A stretch of DNA of 64,000 bases, from NCBI GenBank assembly GCA_934045075.1, contig OW203736.1, positions 6,496,091 to 6,560,090 on the forward strand, in the 5' to 3' direction. Below, in pieces: positions 41,993-52,809 of the stretch (positions are counted from its first letter, which is position 1; the number at the start of each line of letters is the position of its first letter). The notes beneath the pieces were generated by a model. That model had not been told where the DNA came from, searched no databases, and worked only from the letters and a program-made list of their open reading frames with translations. A program made the translations under genes and the position numbers. This stretch comes from Yponomeuta sedellus. Lineage: Eukaryota; Arthropoda; Insecta; Lepidoptera; Yponomeutidae.

Positions 41993-42347
41993 TCGATATC
42001 AACCCTTGCTTGTCCTCACTGTTGCGGCACGGGTCTCTTCCTGTATCGCAGGAAGGTTAGGCCATACTCCACCACGGGGGCCAAGTCCGGGTTGGTGGAG
42101 GATTGTAAGACAGTGGCGGGCCTTATTGTGCGAAGTTATCAAACCGCCCATAAAGCCTCTGACATGGCTTAACGACTGCCAATACATGACAGCCAGCACC
42201 AACGGCTTAACGTGCCTTGTGAAGCACGGAAGCGCTCGGAAAAAATGCCACTAGCGGTAGTCACGAGATGGTCACGCATCCAGTACCTGATCCCGCCTGT
42301 TGTAGCTTAACCAGTGATTGATTCCAATCACTCGGTCACGAGCGCTT
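41993..42347 (-). repeat. 5S-headed SINE, full-length-like, abutting a microsatellite
   Basis: tatcgatatcaacccttgct through the body to gattgattccaatcactcgg and cacgagcgcttc, the family's 5' end. The microsatellite begins immediately after this 5' end. Confidence 0.8.
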
Positions 42348-42368
42348 CATACATACATACATACACCC

Positions 42369-42399
<31 letters not shown>

Positions 42400-42560
42400 C
42401 ATACATACATACATACATACATACATACATACATACATACATACATACATACATACATACATACATACATACATACATACATACATACATACATACATAC
42501 ATACATACATACATACATACATACATACATACATACATACATACATACATACATACATAC
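42348..42560. repeat. (ATAC)~53 microsatellite
   Basis: About 213 bp of perfect ATAC/TACA repeats with one interruption (accctt, about 42364-42369). The long tyrosine/histidine/isoleucine and methionine/tyrosine/valine/cysteine frames across it are artefacts. Confidence 0.95.
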
Positions 42561-42687
42561 GACAATGATATTATCCTACCCTACTTTTGCAGTACTCAAA
42601 AGTAGAGAAGACCAAAGTCAATGTACAAGCAATGATTAATCAACCAATCGTGTGGCCGAAATGATCCTCTCTTGTCCCGCACCATGT

Positions 42688-42980
42688 TCTTCTTCTTCTT
42701 CTTCAGGCTATATTATGTAGTCCACTGCTGGATATAGCCCCTCCCCTAATGATCGCCGTAGCGCCCTGTCTTTATCTTGGCGCATCCAGCATCTGCTGGC
42801 AGTTTTTCGTAGATCGTCATCCCACCTGGTTGGAGGGAGTCCTACACTACGTTTGCCTAGTCGCGGTCTCCACTCAAGAACACGTTTACTCCAACGGTTG
42901 TCGGTTCTTCGCGAGATATGGCCAGCCCACTGCCACTTCAGCTCGCTAATTCTCTGAGCACCATATTCAGTCCACAAAGA
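42688..42980 (-). mobile_element. RTE-like reverse transcriptase C-terminal fragment (longest)
   Basis: The minus-strand frame reads LKWQWAGHISRRTDNRWSKR, RVLEWRPRLGKRSVGLPPTR and RCWMRQDKDRALRRSLGE before degenerating. W-A-G-H-I-x-R-R is the conserved lead-in to this block in lepidopteran elements. Confidence 0.8.
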
Positions 42981-43029
42981 ATTGCAAAAACAGTATTTTT
43001 CAAGATGTTTGTTGGCACTCGGATATAGC

Positions 43030-43335
43030 GTCGGAGTGGTCCCTTCACCGATCTAGTGTGAGTGAAGATACCACTGAACGCTGGTAAAAACCGGACCGCC
43101 GGACGTTGTATAAATCATCTCATTAAGTAGATGCAAAAAAGGCCAATATTATTATTGTTGGCATTTGTAGGTGCAAATGCCAATCGTGTGGCCGAAATCA
43201 TTCCCTCCCGCTTTATATGGGTTGTACAACCAGTATGAGGACACTAGTCGCGCATTTTGAATGTCATAAGTTGCGAAATACTAGTACATTAATTGTCAAA
43301 TACTGACATTTTTGCGCCACAAAACGAGTGGCTGG
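43030..43335. repeat. Two adjoining dispersed repeats
   Basis: 43034-43075 (agtggtcccttca ... tgaagataccact) recurs at 53307-53350 as a hairpin-forming unit. 43230-43330 recurs at 24890-25045. Families unknown. Confidence 0.5.
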
Positions 43336-43435
43336 TGCCATGTTCAGTTCGCAAAGAATTCCACAAATGTTGCCATTCATTGCTTAAGATATTTTCTGGA
43401 ATTTGTACCTTAATTGGTTGTATATTACAGTCAGA

Positions 43436-43751
43436 AGTCAAAACTAGTATTGACTGTTAAAATAAATCAAAACTAGTTTTGACTGTTAATTTTAGTCAAA
43501 ACTAGTTTTGACTGCAGAAAAATAAAGTAATCTAATATGTATCCAACAATGTTGAGTTAGTTTTTGGTCTTACTGTTCAATCTAACACTGTCCTTTGTGC
43601 TCCGCTACGCTACGCGCTTCGTCGCACCTATATGTTTGTTGTCGCAGATTGAGTGATGCATCATTTTAGGTGTTTTTACCATTTGGTATTTCAAATGTAA
43701 GCTTTGGACAAAAGTACTTTTAACTGATTTTGCAGTCAAAACTAGTTTTGA
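43436..43751. repeat. Four copies of the palindrome TCAAAACTAGTTTTGA
   Basis: At 43436-43455 (one mismatch), 43467-43482, 43494-43513 and 43734-43751, most with an AGTCAAAACTAGTTTTGACT frame. Three are tightly clustered and the fourth is about 220 bp away. Confidence 0.7.
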
Positions 43752-43759
43752 GCGTTGAA

Positions 43760-44590
43760 GAGTTAAATGAATGAGGTTAAAACCAGTCCAATTTTTATCA
43801 ATTGTTATCAAAGTCCCACCCTGTGTTTTATTTTAATAACTGTACTAATATTGACTCCAATTACCTTCCTGAGTTAGGTTAAGGTAAATGGAAATTGTGT
43901 GTTCCGGACATACAAATCAATCAGTGGTATGACTTACGCTGTCACTGTGACGAGATAGCTATCTATGAGGGTCTGGATGCGCAAGAAACTGCTCTCTATG
44001 TACTCGTATAAGTGTAGAGAGCACTTTTTGCACTTTTCGAGCCCTACATAGAACTTCATTATCAACATACCCCTTAGCGTCCGTTACGGATGATTTAAGC
44101 AATGCCTAAATTCCAAAAAATTTCAAAATCTTAAGTTTGACATTTTTTGATATGACTAAAAAGTCCGATTCGAGAGCGGCAGGCCCTAAAGTCAAAGTCA
44201 AAAGAATTTTATTCACTATAAAATCAATTTGTTTACTTTTTAATAATATTTACAAAATATTTACTTTATGTTTTCCTATAACTGCATGTACATTTAAAGG
44301 AAGAGCCTAGAGTCGGGTCGGTACGGATTTGTTGCCTCCTGTCTCTGGTCAGCCAGTCCCAAGCACCGCACTTCATAGCAGGTCTTGCGGCCCTCCCGAA
44401 CATCCATTTTCCAGGCGCCGAAACGAGAGAGCAATTTTACTCCAACTATCGTGATCGATACTAAATGCCGCCATGGCACTACAATTCATGCCATAGATCG
44501 TGTAACTACAATTCCTGATCAGTTCTATGTCAATTTCATGTGCAATGGTTTAAAAATATATACAAAAATATTTTAGTAAATTATATTTTG
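43760..44590. other. Intergenic DNA without recognised gene
   Basis: 44195-44260 (aaagtcaaagtcaaaagaat) resembles a reversed LINE 3' tail. The frames at 44294-44576 on either strand have no familiar motif. Confidence 0.4.
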
Positions 44591-44591
44591 T

Positions 44592-44860
44592 AGCGGTGGC
44601 GTTAGGACGCTGGTTTCTCGTTCGGGTTCGAATCCCAGCATGTAGGTACCAATGACTTTGTTTTCTATGTTACGTACATTTGTGAAGTTATAGCAGCAAC
44701 ACCACTTGCTAACCGTAAAGGAAAACATCGTGAGGAAACCTGACTGTCTGATGTTTGCATACCTCAGCGCTTAAAAAAGCTGGGCTCGCGTGGTGATTAA
44801 GCCATATTCTCTCTCTGAGAGAAGGCCTGTACCCTACAGTGGGACATATGTAGCTTGCAT
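44592..44860 (+). repeat. SINE-D, best copy
   Basis: Head gtagcggtggcgttaggacg with B box CGGGTTCGAATCCCAGC, then aacatcgtgaggaaacctga, gtggtgattaagccatattc, ctctctgagagaaggcctgt and acagtgggacata. Confidence 0.7.
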
Positions 44861-45204
44861 TATTAAACTTTAAATCTCAAAACAAAGCAATGACCTTACA
44901 AACAGAAAAACATAAAGGACTGTCGCTCGGTGATCCCGTGTGCGAAAACAAACAACATTAGGCACCTCCAAAGCAGACACTGGGTGTCGGTCACAATGAA
45001 GCGATTGTTCAACACAAAGGCGGCATTATTAGTCACATCGTGGTAGCTGACGCGCCTCGCCGTTAAGTCGGCTTATTGTACACACCGTACCAAATAATAT
45101 TTCGTTAAACAAGGTTATTTTAAAAAGCACAGTACGCGTTTGGCAACAAATTTTATCTCACAGATTTTTAGGTTTCGTAAATCAGAGTTTGTATTATCAT
45201 TATC

Positions 45205-45592
45205 GCTCGTGCGCGCTCGTGGCCTAGTTGAACTGAGTGATTGGAATCAATCACTTGAGCTAAGCAACAACAGGCGCGGTCAGTTGCAGGATGGGTGACC
45301 GTCCCGTGACTACTCGGAAAACTATGACACTAGGTCATAGTTTTCCGAGCGCTTCCTAGCTTCGCAAAGCACGTTAAGCCATTGGCGCCAGCTGTTGTAA
45401 TGGTAGTTGTTAAGCCATGTGAGAGGCCTTATGGGCGGCTTGATAAATTTTGACAGTAAGGCCCGTCCGTCACTGTCTTACAATCCTCCACCAACCCAGA
45501 CTAGGCGCCCGTGGTGGAAGCATCCTAACCTTAGTGTGATGCAGGAGGAGACCCATGCCCCAGCAGTGGGGATATACAAGGGTTGATATCGT
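45205..45592 (+). repeat. 5S-headed SINE with a short internal inverted insert
   Basis: The 5S-like block is well kept: gagctaagcaacaacaggcg, then ggtcagttgcaggatgggtg. Between gactac and cgagcgcttcc it carries tcggaaaactatgacactag / ctaggtcatagttttccgag, a small perfect palindrome not in the other copies. Confidence 0.8.
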
Positions 45593-45594
45593 AC

Positions 45595-45790
45595 TATCAT
45601 TATCAGCCATTTGTAATCAGCCAGCCCACTGCAGGACATAGGTATCCCTCATTAAGGTTTTCCAAGCTTCATGGTCTTGTACCGCCCGCATCCAGTGACT
45701 CTCCGCCACCGTAACCAGGTCTTCAGACCATGTGGTGGAGGGCCTGCCCGCGTTGTGTCATCCGGTCCGTAGTCGCCAGGTCAGAACTTT
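45595..45790 (-). mobile_element. Non-LTR element 3' fragment (RTE-like)
   Basis: cccactgcaggacataggta, cgcccgcatccagtgactct and ccatgtggtggagggcctgc have the cadence of lepidopteran RTE-like 3' coding ends; the frame is broken. Confidence 0.5.
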
Positions 45791-45799
45791 TTTGCCCCC

Positions 45800-46445
45800 A
45801 GAGTTTGTGTAATTTGACTCAATTCCAGCTCGACGCAAACAGCACCACTCCAACGAAGAAATACTGGAAACAAACGTTTTTATTTCGAAAAACGGAACGT
45901 AGTAAAACAGTTTCTAAAAGTTCTTAAATAAAACACGTTGTAAATGAAACTTACTGTAACCGACATGTTGTAGTAATTGCGAATTTTAGAAATAGCACTG
46001 TAATAAATAACCTTCTCCTTTTTTGAAGTCAGTTAAAAACTAACGAACGCTCAAGAAACAGAAATAGTTCTAACTTGTTCTAAACAGAGATCGGCGCGGG
46101 AGTTTGTTTCTGTCATACGGGCTGTAATGAGTCTAAGGCAGCAGATGTTTCATTTAAGTATTTAATTTAATTAATTATGAACATTTCTTATGAAATCTAC
46201 AAAGTGCTCATCTTTGGAAGTATTTTTTGTGACGTTTTTTTTTCTGTGACATAAATGTACCTAACATGTTACTATTAATACCGCTATAGACGTATAATTT
46301 TCCGTATTTTAACAACGCTGTGCTTACATTCATGGAAACTTTATCTGGGATGACTACAACATATGTTGTACAACGTTTTATTTGAAATAATGAAACAAAG
46401 TCTAGAAACAGAACCTACGAAATACTCGTAAAGTAGGTAGTTAAA
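45800..46445. other. Intergenic DNA without recognised element
   Basis: Nothing recognised. Confidence 0.35.
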
Positions 46446-46450
46446 CATCT

Positions 46451-46966
46451 TCTATAATATAAAAATGAATCGCCGAATGTGTTGGTAAGCGCAAATCTCG
46501 AGATCAGCTGAACCGCTTTTGCTAATTTTTCTTTAGAATATTCCTTGAAGTACGAGGATGGTTCTTACAGAGAGAAAAAAAAAAATAAGAATCGGCTGTT
46601 AGGCGGTACAGTGCTACACAAGAAATAAGTCTCGCGGATGTACCTGCGCAGATGATCAAATTTTGGATGTGCGGCAAGTTGATCGACCAATCAGATAGTT
46701 TCATTTTATGGCAGGCCGCGCGCCTTTGTTGCTATTGGTTGATTCAACATCATCGATGCAGGTGACTATTAGTTTGGCAAGGCATTAGCGTGAGCGAATA
46801 GGTAGCGTTACTGCGGCAATCAATTCTGCACCTTAACCGTATCGGTTAAAGATCATGTTGAATGTACTTATAGCTTCGGGTACTTGCGTACTTTCTGTGC
46901 GAACGTAGATTCCCGAAGGCACTTTTATGATGTGTAGTACTGTACGAAGTTCGCTGGGTCAGCTAG
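46451..46966 (+). mobile_element. Helitron carrying a nested MITE
   Basis: TCTATAATATAAAAATGAAT start and GTCAGCTAG end. Relative to the 184-bp copy at 21450 it is interrupted inside the GGCGGTAC motif by 46609-46942. Confidence 0.8.
46609..46942. mobile_element. 334-bp MITE nested in the Helitron, TA target
   Basis: Ends CAGTGCTACACA and TGTGTAGTACTG (one mismatch), with TA at 46607-46608 and 46943-46944. Removing it leaves an uninterrupted Helitron sequence, so insertion order is unambiguous. Confidence 0.8.
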
Positions 46967-46969
46967 TCT

Positions 46970-48175
46970 TAATATAAATTAAATTTTTAGATTGGTTTAA
47001 AGTTGTATGAAAAATAAAATTACGTATTGAAAGTGCTACCCCCTGACCATCCTAACAAGTTATTAATAAATCGTTAACAGCTGGCGACCAAAGTGCATTC
47101 AAAGTACACAAGTGACAGCTATTTTTTCTGTCATACAATTTCTTTATTCTTTATAAACTGTAGATTAACAAGAAGACTGTAGACTGAACGCTAAGCTCGT
47201 GACGGGTCAAAAGATTTTTAGTAACAACAAACATAAAAATTTACCCAAACTAAGGCCATTTAGACAAATATCAATAGAAATCGTGCCCACGACCTCTGGT
47301 TTACGGGTCAAGTCTATTAACCGCTAGTTCAAGGAGGCAGTCAAAAGTGCACGAAAAACGAATTCATTTATTGATTCATTTATTAAATTTAAACTTTGAA
47401 CTTAAATAAGGGTGATGTGATTATTCCCTATTCGTTTCATATCTGACGTATATCTTACGTATATGTTACGGTCTATCGTGGCATATCGTGACACGTTGTC
47501 TGGTCTCTGCCTACCCCTCTGGGATACAGGCGTGAGTTTATTTTATGTTATTTGTGCTGGTTACAGCCTACGAAATACTACGGCGTAGCCGCGTAGCAAA
47601 TCACTCGCGCATGCTACGGTGCTACGCTGCGTCTACGTGATTCTCAGTCGTCTACGTGAAACACAAAGGGGAATTTCTTCCCTCGTTGAATTTTCACTTG
47701 ACCCGTTGGTGACGTAGGTAAAGTTAGTAATTGCTAATTAAAATAGATATAGAATATAATAAACTTTATTTGGCACATAAAATTACAATAAAATAAACTT
47801 CAGATACTAAAACTTATTATGTATACCAAAAAGGTCCCCGCTCAGCTTTATGCCATGGTTGAGCCACGGCGCTATTTTTCAGCGGATACCTTACACTTAT
47901 ATACTAAATTATATTATTTCGAGACGAACACAGGGTACGGAATAATTTTTCTGTAAGTCTTTTTGCTTAATGTCTAATTATTTCCTTTACATATACTAAA
48001 ACATTATATCAAGATGACACAGTGTAGGTAATTACTCATTTCAACGAGTAACATATTCGGCTTAAGATTGCAATCAATCACATAGATGATTGGCGAAGAG
48101 TCGCTAGATGCGGAAGGCACAAGACCTTGTAAAACTATGTCGGAGGCCTATGTCCTGCAGTGGGGGTCAAATAGC
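46970..48175. other. Intergenic DNA with SINE-E and LINE-tail scraps
   Basis: 47465-47550 is a SINE-E fragment (ctctgcctacccctctggga). 47755-47815 (aactttatttggcacataaa) resembles a LINE tail. Otherwise unrecognised. Confidence 0.4.
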
Positions 48176-48179
48176 TGAT

Positions 48180-48440
48180 GATTATGAATCTGCTGTGTGG
48201 TGTTGGCCTAGAGAATAGCTCCAACCCAATTCTTCTCGCAGGTGTCGTAAAAGTCGAGTAAGGGACACAAACCGGGGGTGGGCAGCAGCGCCCCCTGCAG
48301 TACCATTCCACCGAACTGCGATTCCCAACCCGCATGCCCAGCGTGGGGATTATGGGCACTACCCCCTATGATAGCACAACGTGGCGCTCTTTTGGGGAGG
48401 GCTATGTCCAGCAGTGGACTAGTATAGCCTGACGACGACG
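48180..48440 (+). repeat. Repeat F, long copy
   Basis: tgctgtgtggtgttggccta through cccctgcagtaccattccac to cagtggactagtatagcctg and a gacgacgac tail. Confidence 0.7.
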
Positions 48441-48664
48441 ATGAATCACATAGATGACGTTACTCGGCACATACACAAGAACAGGCACAAGAAGGTCGAT
48501 GGTGGCGTTGATGTTCATGGTCATTGTTGTTAAGCAAAGGAGTGAACTGGACAGCAATTTGACTCTCGTATTGCTATTTATATTGAGTTAGTAAATCAGA
48601 GGCCTTATAGGCGGCCTTCATGTTTGTAATGTAGTTTTTCTTCATAAATTTGTTTTATATTTAA

Positions 48665-48865
48665 CATAACTTGAATAGTTACATACAGGCACATACATTG
48701 CCTCTGGCCCCACAATAGGATACCCTGTGTCGTGGGTACCAGAAACAATTACATCACAAACATGTAAACAACCAAGACGTGTTTTTGTCCCCAGCCGGGG
48801 ATCGGACTCGGGACCTCTAGTATGGTATGCAGATGCTCTGCCGCTGCGCCACAGAGGTCGTCATT
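48665..48865 (-). repeat. SINE-B copy
   Basis: acatacaggcacatacattg, aaacatgtaaacaaccaaga, cagccggggatcggactcgg and gcgccacagaggtcg give the full order in reverse; the B box has one change. Confidence 0.75.
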
Positions 48866-48869
48866 TGCC

Positions 48870-49530
48870 TCTCGTATTGCCATTTATATTGCGTGAGTGA
48901 GATCAGAGGCCTTATGTCCTTCATGTTTATGCTGTCGTTTTTCTTCATATATTTGTTTTATATTCTTACTTTTATTCCTATTACAACAGAAATAAACGTT
49001 TTCACTTTAACTTACTTTAAGTTATATTAGAGACAACATACAGATGTAACAGGAAAAATTGGGATACAATACATCAGCTTACATTCATCCATGGACATCG
49101 GCGATACAAGATTCGCTACTCTTATCTTTGAATTCAGGCAAAGACAAAATTTGTAAACGTGATCGGCATAAAAGGATGGTATTTATAAGGATTTAGTTTG
49201 AAAAGTTCGAAGCGCCAGTTATCAGGCGAGCTTTTGAGCAAACTTTTTCATCTATCACAAATATTAGGGAAAATCCAGCTCCAAATTCCTGATTCGATAA
49301 ATTGGCTTCATGCTAGATTATTATACTTTTTTGTACGCACAGCTGAGCCGCTCAGCAACTCGTTTATTTTAATAACATTTTGTGAGGTTTCCTTTTTAAT
49401 ATTCGTTGTAGAAGAGAGAAAAAAGTACTATATAGGTATTCTGTACCAAATCTAATCATAATAGATTATTTCCGAAATTAAAGTAATTTATATGGCCTGT
49501 CTACTTCCATAGTAATGTCTAGATAATGTA
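48870..49530. other. Intergenic DNA without recognised element
   Basis: A partial internal duplication is visible (cagaggccttatgtccttca here and agaggccttataggcggcct at 48600). The 85-codon frame at 49198-49455 has no familiar motif. Confidence 0.4.
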
Positions 49531-49977
49531 CAAGCGCTCGTGGCCTAGCCGAACCGAGTGATTGGAATCAATCACTTAAGATAAGATAAGAATATTCTTT
49601 ATTGTACATCAGAGCACATATTATAAAACATGTAAAGACAACATGAGTTAAGTTAATTAACTTGAGTTAAGCAACAACAGGCGCGGTCAGGTGCAGGATG
49701 GGTGACCGTCCCGTGACTACCGCTAGTGGTATTTTTCCGAGCGCTTCCGTGCTTCGCAACGGTAAGCCGTTGGTGCCGGTAGTCATACAATGGCAGTCGT
49801 TAAGCCATGTCAGAGGCCTTATGGGCGGCTTTATAACTTCTGACAGTAGTGCCCGCCACTGTCTTACAATCCTCCACCAACCCGGACTTGGCCCCCGTGG
49901 TGGAGTATGGCCTAACCTTTCTGCGATGCAGGAAGAGACCCTAGCCCCAGCAGTGCGGACATACAAGGGTTGATATC
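49531..49977 (+). repeat. 5S-headed SINE interrupted by a LINE tail
   Basis: The SINE runs gcgctcgtggcctagccgaa ... atcaatcactt, is interrupted at about 49574-49660 by aagataagaatattctttat-type LINE-tail sequence, and resumes at acttgagttaagcaacaaca. It is otherwise full length, to agggttgatatcga. Confidence 0.8.
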
Positions 49978-50091
49978 GAATGTACAAGCGTTGTGTGAGT
50001 AAAGATGAATATTTTTATTCTCTTGGTCCTAATAAATAAAAGCGATGTATCGTTTTATAGGTTTAGCATTTAATTGAGAAAGTAATGACAT

Positions 50092-50195
50092 GACATCAAC
50101 CCTTGGTATGTCCCCACGGCTGGGGCACGGGTCTGTTTCTGCATCGCAGGAAGGTTAGGCCATACTCCACCACGGGGGCCAAGTCCGGGTTGGTG
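50092..50195 (-). repeat. 5S-headed SINE tail fragment
   Basis: catcaacccttggtatgtcc through ccaagtccgggttggtg; the rest is missing. Confidence 0.65.
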
Positions 50196-50394
50196 TAGTA
50201 TGAATGCAAACTCTTAATTAAAGATGAAAAGGTCAGGTAAAACTAGCTTTGCCTTTTCTACTGGGTGGATTAAAAAGACCCTTTCCTGATTAAATTAATG
50301 ATAACTAGAGGTATGTACAGTGCAACGGTGTTATTTTGAACAATACGGCGCCTCTTTATCTTTGATGGCTTCAAAGTTAAGTTTCCCTTTTCTT

Positions 50395-50535
50395 TATTAG
50401 CCTATATACGTCCCATTGCAGGGCACAGGCTTAAATGCCACGCGTGCCCACCGCGGATTAGAAATTTCAAGCGCTGAGGTATTTGTATATCTGAGACTTT
50501 CAGGTTTCCGCACGTTTTCATTCGAGTTTGGCGAG
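50395..50535 (-). repeat. SINE-D tail, diverged
   Basis: gtcccattgcagggcacagg, cgtgcccaccgcggatt and caggtttccgcacgttttca match the family in reverse. Confidence 0.5.
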
Positions 50536-50629
50536 TGGTATTATTAATATTGATACTTTTATTGCACTTAAATTTCAACAATAAAACCGTACAATGCGGC
50601 GATTATAACTTCACTAATGTAGGTACATA

Positions 50630-50830
50630 ATTATATTCATTTTATTGCACTAACCCGTGCTAAGGACAATTTTAAAAACCTGTTTAGAGACAAAAAATTC
50701 CACCCGTGCCGGGACTCGAGCACGCGACCTCTGGCTAACGGTGCCAGCGCTCTCCCAACTGAGTTAATGGGCAAGTACCGGCATCAGTGAAATTTCGAAC
50801 CGCTTTACAATACTCTCATATCTCTCTCAA
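50630..50830 (-). repeat. SINE-A antisense unit, diverged
   Basis: Long tail form (attgcactaacccgtgctaa), tRNA-like module with altered B box (ccgggactcgagcacgcg) and 5' section (catcagtgaaatttcgaacc). It is a simple copy, not inverted. Confidence 0.7.
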
Positions 50831-51095
50831 TTGGTACATAAGTTAGAAAATAAAGTCATTGGTACATGCCCGCACCGGTAATCGAACCTGGGTATCTCCA
50901 TCGAGTCCATCGTTATACCCGCTGGGCAACTTTATCAATTACTTTGAAAATAAGAATCTGTAGACGTCGAAAAAACAGCTGTATAGTTTGTGTAAAGAGG
51001 CTTTTTTTTTATTACCCTATTTTGTATCCCACTGCTGGACAAAGGCTTCCTTATGGCTCTCCACTCCTCCCTAAAGCAAGTTAAGCATTATATAT

Positions 51096-51440
51096 GGGTA
51101 AATGGAGCGGCCCCAGCGTAGTGGAGTCGAGTGAATGAAATCAATCACTTGGGTTAAGCAATAACAGGCACGGTCAGGTGCATGTGGGTGACCGTCCCGT
51201 GACTACGGCTAGTGGCATTTCTTCCGAGTGCTTCCGTGCTTCACAAGGCACGTTAAGCCGTTGGTGCTGGTTGTCATGTAATTGCACTCGTTAAGCCATG
51301 TCCTGATGGGCGGCTTGATAACTTCGGACAGTAAGGCCCGCCACTGTCGTACAATCCTCCACTTGGCCCCCGTGGTGGAGTATGACCAACTCTTCCTGCG
51401 ATGCAGGAAAAAACCCGTGCCCCTGCAGTGGCTAAAAAAA
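51096..51440 (+). repeat. 5S-headed SINE, near full length
   Basis: Head gtcgagtgaatgaaatcaat, 5S-like gggttaagcaataacaggca, then tgtgggtgaccgtccc, body, and shortened tail (ccaccaacccggacttgg partly deleted). Confidence 0.75.
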
Positions 51441-51485
51441 AACTGACAGTTGTAAACAGTAAATCTATTAGTCTATTATTAGGGG

Positions 51486-51595
51486 CATGCAACGTCTAAT
51501 GAACGTTGATGAAGCGAAGGCGATCTGTCAGCGTTTCAAGTGGCTGTCCCTGGCTCTGCCTACCCCTCTGGGATACGGGCGTGAGGTTACGTTAT
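51486..51595 (+). repeat. SINE-E copy
   Basis: gcatgcaacgtctaatgaac, gttgatgaagcgaaggcgat and ctctgcctacccctctggga. Confidence 0.6.
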
Positions 51596-51714
51596 GCTAT
51601 GACAGTTATTTTTTAATTTACGAGAAACCGACAGTAAGCCTACTGAAGCCAATTTCGCAACTAAACATACCTATCAATCTTCAACAATCTTCTGCTTCAC
51701 TTAGTTTTTATCTT

Positions 51715-51880
51715 CCATGCGATAGGTTCCGGGTTCGAAACTCGGCTGGGGACAAAAAAAACCCAGGTCATGGATATTTAATTGTTTGTGATGTCGCTGT
51801 TTCTGGTTCCCACCACACAGGGTATCCGAGTGTTGGGCCGGAAGCAATGTATGTGCCTGTATCTAAATGTTATGTTATCT
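51715..51880 (+). repeat. SINE-B, 5'-truncated
   Basis: Starts just before the B box (ccatgcgataggttccgggt) and runs to gcaatgtatgtgcctgtatc. Confidence 0.7.
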
Positions 51881-52215
51881 AAACATGAGGATTGCTTAAG
51901 CGTATTATCTTGGCCGTTTATCATTACAAAGTAGGTATATGTAGGGGAAAAGCTGGTTTTACAAAATAACTGTAGGTAAGCCTTCTCATTATTTTAGAGT
52001 AGGTATGGTAATTCATATTTCTTTGGCCGGCCTGCTAGTAAAGATAAAACTTACCCTCCACTGCTGAAAGCTGGCAGTAAAATTGGGACCCCTTACCTTG
52101 TGATATTTGGGGTTTTATGCGTTCCTTTATTGAGTTTTATTTTTCCAGGTGTATGCCAGAAGAAAAAAGTGGGCCTGGTAACTTTGTTCAAAATTATTAC
52201 CAACTTAAGCCTTAT

Positions 52216-52394
52216 GTTCTTTTTAATGCACTAATAGCCCGTGCTAAGGACAATTTTTAAAAAATCAATTTAGACGCTAAAAGTTCCACCCATGCCGGGA
52301 CTCGAAGCCGCGACCTCTGGCACGGTTAGCCAAAGACCGTGGGTTCGAGTTCCGGCATGGGTGGATTTTTTTGTCTCTAACAAGGTTTTTCAAA
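52216..52394. mobile_element. SINE-A inverted dimer, 14-bp target duplication
   Basis: AACTTAAGCCTTAT at 52202-52215 and 52395-52408. Antisense half (tgcactaatagcccgtgcta to cgaagccgcgacctctgg) meets a sense half (cacggttagccaaagaccgt to the degraded tail). It is more diverged than the other dimers, so the architecture is not recent only. Confidence 0.85.
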
Positions 52395-52469
52395 AACTTA
52401 AGCCTTATTATTATAACATATGTAACGTGTTCCCTTTTATGTTAATAAATACATGCATCTACTTCTTTC

Positions 52470-52620
52470 TCCAATATATTAGTACATTCCATCCAAAGGT
52501 TGTCCGGAAGAGAACACTTTTAGTGATAAGGCCGCCGTCTGTACTCTTAGGTTAAGAAATATCTGTGTAATTTCCATTTTTATTTACTATAAAGTGGTAT
52601 CTATCTATCTGTAATGTAAT
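52470..52620 (+). mobile_element. CR1-like LINE 3' UTR fragment
   Basis: aggttgtccggaagagaaca, then agtgataaggccgcc, matches the 3' UTR of the CR1-like element near 7625-7660 (ggttgtctggaagaaattac, gtaataaggccgcc). It ends in a TATC repeat. Confidence 0.65.
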
Positions 52621-52651
52621 GATAGATGTAAGAAATTTAATAAATAAATAA

Positions 52652-52763
52652 TCTATCTACCTACCTACCTACCTACCTACCTAAAACCCACCCACCTACC
52701 TACCTACCTACCTACCTACCTACCTACCTACCTACCTACCTACCTACCTACCTACCTACCTAC

Positions 52764-52794
<31 letters not shown>

Positions 52795-52799
52795 CATGC
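52652..52799. repeat. Compound (CTAC)n-(CTAT)n microsatellite
   Basis: CTAC repeats, interrupted once by ctaaaacccaccc (about 52680-52692), change to CTAT repeats at the end. It probably grew from the LINE tail just upstream. Confidence 0.95.
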
Positions 52800-52809
52800 A
52801 GACATACAT

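Noticed and set aside
42314..42605. Long low-complexity frames on both strands
   Set aside because: They are translations of the ATAC microsatellite.
45205..45320. 5S rRNA gene
   Set aside because: Only the internal control part resembles 5S; the rest diverges and is fused to a SINE body, repeated at many loci.
49198..49455. 85-codon frame with hydrophobic end
   Set aside because: No familiar domain, no initiation or splice context; AT-rich chance frame.
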